Assembly (NCBI RefSeq): GCF_003260095.1
Contig: NZ_PTPX01000002.1
Coordinates: 178,330-242,329, forward strand
Direction of reading: 5' to 3'
Origin: Glaesserella australis
GTDB lineage: Bacteria > Pseudomonadota > Gammaproteobacteria > Enterobacterales > Pasteurellaceae
Length of the DNA stretch: 64,000 nt
In this document: positions 59,321 to 64,000 of the stretch, one piece after another
Layout: each line of letters begins with the position of its first letter
Numbering within the stretch: the stretch's first letter is position 1
The notes under the pieces: generated by a model
The model's database searches: none
What the model saw: only the letters and a program-made list of their open reading frames with translations
What the model was told of the DNA's origin: nothing
Made by a program: the position numbers and the translations under genes

Positions 59321-60673
59321 TTATTCAAATAATGCTGAATGTAATGCACGAATCACTTCATCTGCTTCACTATTTTTAACTAAAGTACAAACGTTATTAG
59401 GGCTTGCACCATAGCTAATTAAGCGGACATTATATGGTGATAAAGTTGTAAAGAGTTGTTTGCCAATACCTGCTTGGTCATGTAGGTTGTTACCAATGAT
59501 GGCAACTAAGGCTAAATCACCTTCTACTTTTACGTTACAGTGTTCACGTAATTCTGCTAAAAGTTCTTCAGATAACATATCAGCCCCAGAAGATGCAGAA
59601 CCCGTTTTATCTAGCGTTAATGCAATGCTGACTTCAGAGGTGGTAATGACATCTACTGAAATTTTGTGTTTCGCTAAAATTGCAAACACTTTCGCTAAAA
59701 AGCCTTGTGCGTGTAGCATGCTTAAGCTTGAAAGTGTTACTAAAATTTGGTTACGGCGCAAAGCTAGTGCACGGAAAGTTGGGCGTGGTTGTGGATCACG
59801 TGTTACCCAAGTTCCTCCTTGTTCAGGTGCTTTACTTGAGCCCACATATACTGGAATATTGCTACGTACTGCAGGTAATAATGTTGCTGGGTGTAATACT
59901 TTTGCACCAAAGGTTGCCATTTCTGCTGCTTCACTAAAGCTCATAGTATCAATACGTTGTGCTGCAGGAACAACGCGTGGATCTGTGGTATAAATCCCAG
60001 GTACATCTGTCCAAATTAACACATCATTGGCATTCAATACTTCAGCAAGAAGTGCTGCAGAATAGTCACTACCACCACGGCCTAAGGTTGTTGTTTTACC
60101 TTCATCATCACGACCAATGAAACCTTGTGTAATCACCACTTTACCTTCAGCAATTAATGGTTTAATCACGGCATCTGATTGTGCCTGAGTTTTTGCATCA
60201 TTTGGGGCTGCTTTACCATAGTGATTATTTGTTGCCACAACAGTGCGCACATCTACCCAAACAGCTGGGAAGTTACGCTCTTTCAAGAGTTGCGTAAAGA
60301 TCTTAGTAGACATCATCTCACCATGACAAATTAATTCATCTGTGAGTGCTGCAGATGTAGCAAGGCTTGCAGATTCAGCAAGTGCAGTAATATGATTTAA
60401 CAATGCATCTATTTCTGCAGAAACGGCTTCAGGTTGTTGTAATTTATCAATGATATTGTATTGAATAGCACGTACAGCAGTTAAAATTTCTGCACGACGT
60501 GTAGCATCACAACCATTTGCAAGTTCAACTAAAAAATTAGTGACGCCTGCAGAAGCAGATAATACAACAACTCGGGTATTTGTATCTGCAATAACAATAT
60601 TGGCACAAGCTGTCATTGCATCGAAATTTGCAACACTAGTTCCACCAAATTTGGCAACAGAAAGATGAGACAT
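59321..60673 (-). CDS. lysC: Lysine-sensitive aspartokinase III
   Basis: A 450-residue kinase for the first step from aspartate to lysine, methionine and threonine. The start LSVAKFGGTSVANFDAM and GRGGSDYSAALLAEVLNANDVLIWTDVPGIYTTDPRVV are aspartokinase motifs; two ACT regions end the chain (VTLSSLSMLHAQGFLAKVF and IIGNNLHDQAGIG). There is no fused homoserine dehydrogenase. E. coli LysC has 449 residues. The lysine riboswitch in its leader agrees with the lysine-controlled isoenzyme. Confidence 0.96.
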   Translation of the reverse strand: MSHLSVAKFGGTSVANFDAMTACANIVIADTNTRVVVLSASAGVTNFLVELANGCDATRRAEILTAVRAIQYNIIDKLQQPEAVSAEIDALLNHITALAESASLATSAALTDELICHGEMMSTKIFTQLLKERNFPAVWVDVRTVVATNNHYGKAAPNDAKTQAQSDAVIKPLIAEGKVVITQGFIGRDDEGKTTTLGRGGSDYSAALLAEVLNANDVLIWTDVPGIYTTDPRVVPAAQRIDTMSFSEAAEMATFGAKVLHPATLLPAVRSNIPVYVGSSKAPEQGGTWVTRDPQPRPTFRALALRRNQILVTLSSLSMLHAQGFLAKVFAILAKHKISVDVITTSEVSIALTLDKTGSASSGADMLSEELLAELREHCNVKVEGDLALVAIIGNNLHDQAGIGKQLFTTLSPYNVRLISYGASPNNVCTLVKNSEADEVIRALHSALFE

Positions 60674-60774
60674 ATAAAAATTTCCTATATAAGATAAATG
60701 TGTGTTTACAAATAGGGTGGAATAAGAGATAGGAAATTGAAATGAGTTACTTTTGGTTTGTTTACAACAAATTT

Positions 60775-60938
60775 AAGAGCACTCCGTTTAATTTTATTAA
60801 ACGACAGCTGATAGGATTCAACCTGCTCAGCCGATGATCATTCCAGTCTAGTGAATTCACACCTCGGCAATCACTCCCATTACTTATCCTCAAACGGTCT
60901 AGTTCCCTAAGATAAGCTACCTGAGTGTTGCACCTCTC
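60775..60938 (-). promoter_or_regulatory. Lysine riboswitch (L box) upstream of lysC
   Basis: On the minus strand the leader begins AGAGGTGCAACACTCAGGTAG and contains GGGAGTGATTGCCGAGGTG, CATCGGCTGAGCAGG and GAATCCTATCAGCTGTCG, closing with GAGTGCTCTT, which pairs with the 5' end (P1). These are the conserved blocks of the lysine riboswitch. It ends about 100 bases before lysC. Downstream TTTAATAAAATTAAA can form the expression-platform hairpin. Confidence 0.93.
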
Positions 60939-61160
60939 CCGCTATAATTTGCACTATAACTTTCTTTCGCAATTGGCGAAAAACGTGTATAGAAATAACT
61001 TTTTCTTATAGTAATGTCAAATATAATTTATGTTATAGGTAAAATTTATTATCAAGTGGATAAACTCTATACAAAATAAGAGTCAGGGGGGGATTTTGCT
61101 TTTCCCAAGCGGTTAAATTAGAATAGAAATTTGCAAATCACCTTTATTTAGGAAAGTAAA

Positions 61161-61988
61161 ATGAAATTTATCAACAGTCTACTGCTCTCAAGCCTTGTCG
61201 CTTTTTCAGCCACTGCTATTGCAACCCAATGGGAACAAATCCGTACGCCTGTGGAGGGGAAAGCACAATCTATTGGTGGATACAGTAACGGTTGTATTAT
61301 TGGGGCGAAGCCTTTGGCGTTAAAGGGCGAAGGCTATCAGGTGATCCGTTCGGTGAAAAACCGCTATTATGGTCACCCACAGCTACTTAGCTATTTGCAA
61401 ACCTTAGGGAAAAACGCCAAAGCGTCAGGTATTCCGCCGATTTTGATCGGGGATATGGGTATGCCTGCTGGTGGGCGTTTTTCATCGGGACACGCCAGTC
61501 ACCAAACGGGGTTAGATGCGGATATTTGGTTGCGTTTTGGTCCTATGGACGATGAAACCGCTCGCAATCCAGCTGGGCTTGCGACCATTATGGTTGATCG
61601 CAACACCAATGTGGTTGATGAACGTTTATGGACGAATAATCATACAAAACTGTTGAAATTAGCGGCGTCCGATCCCCGTGTGGATCGCATTTTCGTTAAT
61701 CCTGCGATTAAAGTGAAACTCTGTCACACTGCTGGCACAGATCGAAACTGGTTGCGTAAAATTCGTCCGTGGTATGCTCACGACTCACATTTTCACGTTC
61801 GTTTGACTTGCCCTGCAGATGCAGCAAATTGCGAAAATCAAGCCCCTGTTCCTGCTGGAGACGGCTGTGGCGAAGAGCTTTATTCGTGGTTTGAACCTGC
61901 ACCACCATCAACAACAACCCCAAAAGCGAAAACCATTCCACAACCACCGCAGTTGTGCCAAATGATCTTATCGTCACAAGGTTTGTAA
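61161..61988 (+). CDS. mepA: Penicillin-insensitive murein endopeptidase
   Basis: A 275-residue periplasmic LAS-type metallopeptidase that cuts D-Ala-mDAP cross-links. A signal peptide ([21 protein letters not shown]) is followed by [24 protein letters not shown], which holds the zinc histidines and aspartate, and by [12 protein letters not shown], which holds the later His. Three late cysteine pairs suggest disulphides. TAGGAAAG precedes the ATG. It ends seven bases before topB. Confidence 0.95.
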   Translation: MKFINSLLLSSLVAFSATAIATQWEQIRTPVEGKAQSIGGYSNGCIIGAKPLALKGEGYQVIRSVKNRYYGHPQLLSYLQTLGKNAKASGIPPILIGDMGMPAGGRFSSGHASHQTGLDADIWLRFGPMDDETARNPAGLATIMVDRNTNVVDERLWTNNHTKLLKLAASDPRVDRIFVNPAIKVKLCHTAGTDRNWLRKIRPWYAHDSHFHVRLTCPADAANCENQAPVPAGDGCGEELYSWFEPAPPSTTTPKAKTIPQPPQLCQMILSSQGL

Positions 61989-61995
61989 ACGGTTT

Positions 61996-63915
61996 ATGCG
62001 TCTGTTTATCGCAGAAAAGCCTAGTTTAGGGCGAGCCATTGCTGATGTGTTGCCGAAGCCCCATACTCGTGGGGACGGTTTTATTCAGTGTGGCGAAGAT
62101 AATGTGGTAACTTGGTGTATCGGGCATTTGCTTGAGCAAGCGGAACCCGATGCCTATGATGAACGCTTTAAAATGTGGCGAATGGAGCATTTGCCGATCA
62201 TTCCTGAACAGTGGAAACTTATTCCGAAAAAAGAGACGCTCAAACAGTTTAAAGTGGTGGAGCGTTTGATTAAGCAAGCGGATATTTTGGTAAACGCTGG
62301 CGACCCTGATCGTGAAGGGCAGTTGCTCGTGGACGAACTGTTTGGCTATCTCAACCTTGCCCCTGAACGCAAAGCCCAAATTCAACGCTGTTTGATTAGT
62401 GATCTCAATCCAAACGCCGTCAAAAAAGCGATTGATAAATTGCAATTTAATCGAGATTTCATACCGCTTGCGACATCGGCATTGGCTCGAGCAAGGGCGG
62501 ATTGGCTGTATGGGATCAATATGACCCGAGCCTATACGCTACAAGGGCGTTGGGCTGGTTACAAAGGCGTGTTATCGGTTGGACGGGTGCAAACGCCCGT
62601 GTTGGGGCTGATTGTACGGCGAGATCTGGAGATCGAGCATTTTGTGCCAAAAGATTATTTTGAAGTGCTTGCCAATGTGGTAGTGCCTGAAACGCAGGAA
62701 CGCTTTCAAGCCCAGTGGCAGCCGAGCAAAGCCTGCGAAGATTATCAAGATGAAGACGGGCGAGTGCTATCTCAAGCGTTGGCTGAAAATGTGGTAAAAC
62801 GTATCACTCAACAGACCGCTTGTGTAGCAGATTATCAAGACAAACTTGAGAGCGAAACCGCCCCTTTGCCCTATTCGCTGTCGGCGTTGCAGATTGATGC
62901 CGCTCGCCGTTTTGGGCTGTCGGCACAAGATGTGCTAGATATTTGTCAGCGACTTTATGAAACGCACAAATTGATCACTTATCCCCGTTCGGACAATCGT
63001 TATTTGCCAAACGAACATTTTGCGGAGCGGTTTAAGGTTATGGCAGCGATAGCCCATCATCTGCCTGAATATGCTGAAAAACCCGAAGTGCTTGATCCAA
63101 ATAAGAAAAATCGCTGTTGGAACGACAGCAAAGTTGAAGCCCACCACGCTATTATTCCGACATCTCGTCAAGGGCAAGTGAGTTTAACCCAAAACGAACA
63201 GCGGATTTATCAGCTGATCGCTCGGCAATATCTGATGCAATTTTGCCCTGATGCTGAATATCGCAAAGGCAAAATTGTCTTGACCATTGCAGGCGGAACC
63301 TTTGTGGCACAAGCTCGCAATTTAGTTGTGGCTGGCTGGAAATCTCTATTGGGCAAGGAAGATAGCGATGAAGTGATTGAGCCGTTGTTGCCTGTGGTGA
63401 AAAAAGATCAACAATTATGGTGTGAAAGCGGTGAGATCGTCAGCAAAAAAACGCAACCGCCACGCCATTTTACCGATGCAACTTTGCTGTCGGCAATGAC
63501 GGGGATCGCCCGTTTTGTGCAAGATAAACAGCTCAAAAAAGTGCTACGAGAAACAGACGGCTTAGGCACGGAAGCGACTCGGGCAGGGATTATTGAACTG
63601 CTGTTCAAACGTGGCTTTCTCGTCAAAAAAGGCAGAAACATTCACAGCACAGAAGCAGGGCGAACCTTAATCAGTGCTTTGCCTGATGTTGCCACACAGC
63701 CCGATATGACGGCTCACTGGGAAATGCAATTGACCGACATCAGCAAAAAACAGGCAAGTTATCAACAATTTATGGCAGATTTAAACCAACGTTTGCCGAG
63801 TTTATTACGTTCCCCAAATCAGCAAATTTTGCAAAATTTGGCGAAGATCACACCGCTTACCACGAACGGTAAAAGCGGTTATCGTAAAAAAGCGCTACAA
63901 AATGTTGAAAAATAA
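61996..63915 (+). CDS. topB: DNA topoisomerase III
   Basis: A 639-residue type IA topoisomerase that decatenates DNA during replication and with RecQ. The Toprim start [35 protein letters not shown], and the catalytic Tyr329 in [13 protein letters not shown] are visible; [22 protein letters not shown] is family-typical. E. coli TopB has 653 residues, so a short C-terminal difference exists. Only 85 bases remain after it, with no visible gene. Confidence 0.97.
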   Translation: MRLFIAEKPSLGRAIADVLPKPHTRGDGFIQCGEDNVVTWCIGHLLEQAEPDAYDERFKMWRMEHLPIIPEQWKLIPKKETLKQFKVVERLIKQADILVNAGDPDREGQLLVDELFGYLNLAPERKAQIQRCLISDLNPNAVKKAIDKLQFNRDFIPLATSALARARADWLYGINMTRAYTLQGRWAGYKGVLSVGRVQTPVLGLIVRRDLEIEHFVPKDYFEVLANVVVPETQERFQAQWQPSKACEDYQDEDGRVLSQALAENVVKRITQQTACVADYQDKLESETAPLPYSLSALQIDAARRFGLSAQDVLDICQRLYETHKLITYPRSDNRYLPNEHFAERFKVMAAIAHHLPEYAEKPEVLDPNKKNRCWNDSKVEAHHAIIPTSRQGQVSLTQNEQRIYQLIARQYLMQFCPDAEYRKGKIVLTIAGGTFVAQARNLVVAGWKSLLGKEDSDEVIEPLLPVVKKDQQLWCESGEIVSKKTQPPRHFTDATLLSAMTGIARFVQDKQLKKVLRETDGLGTEATRAGIIELLFKRGFLVKKGRNIHSTEAGRTLISALPDVATQPDMTAHWEMQLTDISKKQASYQQFMADLNQRLPSLLRSPNQQILQNLAKITPLTTNGKSGYRKKALQNVEK

Positions 63916-64000
63916 ACCGAATACACCGATTTTTGTAAAATCCACTTGCAAGGAAAAGTAAAGATAGCTATCATTCACGCCATCGAAACGAATTCCGCTC

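Noticed and set aside
59460-59993. 177-residue plus-strand reading frame opposite lysC
   Set aside because: An antisense shadow; lysC is complete and has its riboswitch on the other strand.

Overview
This 64 kb window is chromosomal DNA of a Pasteurellaceae bacterium, most like the Actinobacillus / Mannheimia group. The evidence is the many copies of the ACAAGCGGT-type DNA uptake signal sequence (USS), the low-GC coding style, a P2-like porin, an AasP/Ssa1-like lipoprotein autotransporter protease and the housekeeping gene content. No phage, insertion sequence, rRNA operon or CRISPR array was seen.

Layout. 1-7078: end of an ABC exporter, then pnp-nlpI-deaD (RNA decay and cold shock) and tadA. 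7370-8452: a RelBE-type toxin-antitoxin pair and priC. 8918-12114: a porin, beta-carbonic anhydrase, cspD, a DUF1439 envelope protein and a 43-residue lipoprotein. 12184-14894: lolA, trpR-mtgA (overlapping) and rimK. 15013-22670: the condensin operon mukF-mukE-mukB, split by an inserted DUF1016/YhcG-type nuclease gene that carries an in-frame stop. 22767-32078: two very large, AT-rich genes that I read as a type III Druantia anti-phage system (druH-druE). 32320-34311: dapB and metB. 34362-40897: the minus-strand sucA-sucB-sucC-sucD cluster of the TCA cycle. 41157-45492: an ArgO/LysE exporter, udk-dcd, and parC. 45770-56052: the metY-rimP-nusA-infB ... rbfA-truB translation/transcription operon, interrupted between infB and rbfA by a small membrane protein and the autotransporter. 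56071-64000: mltB, the overlapping tgt - hemerythrin-like - tusA-like cluster, lysC with its lysine riboswitch, mepA and topB.

Conserved blocks found contiguous in enterobacteria (muk, infB-rbfA, mukB-dapB surroundings) have acquired accessory genes here: a nuclease, a Druantia-type pair and an autotransporter. The most notable system is the 9.3 kb druHE pair sitting directly behind the mukB terminator and ending in a palindromic repeat that has a second copy about 22 kb away.

Many intergenic regions hold inverted pairs of USS cores that form stem-loops and probably double as transcription terminators. Other palindromic repeats lie around deaD, tadA and sucC. Functions are assigned from motifs and remembered family features only; no database search was possible.
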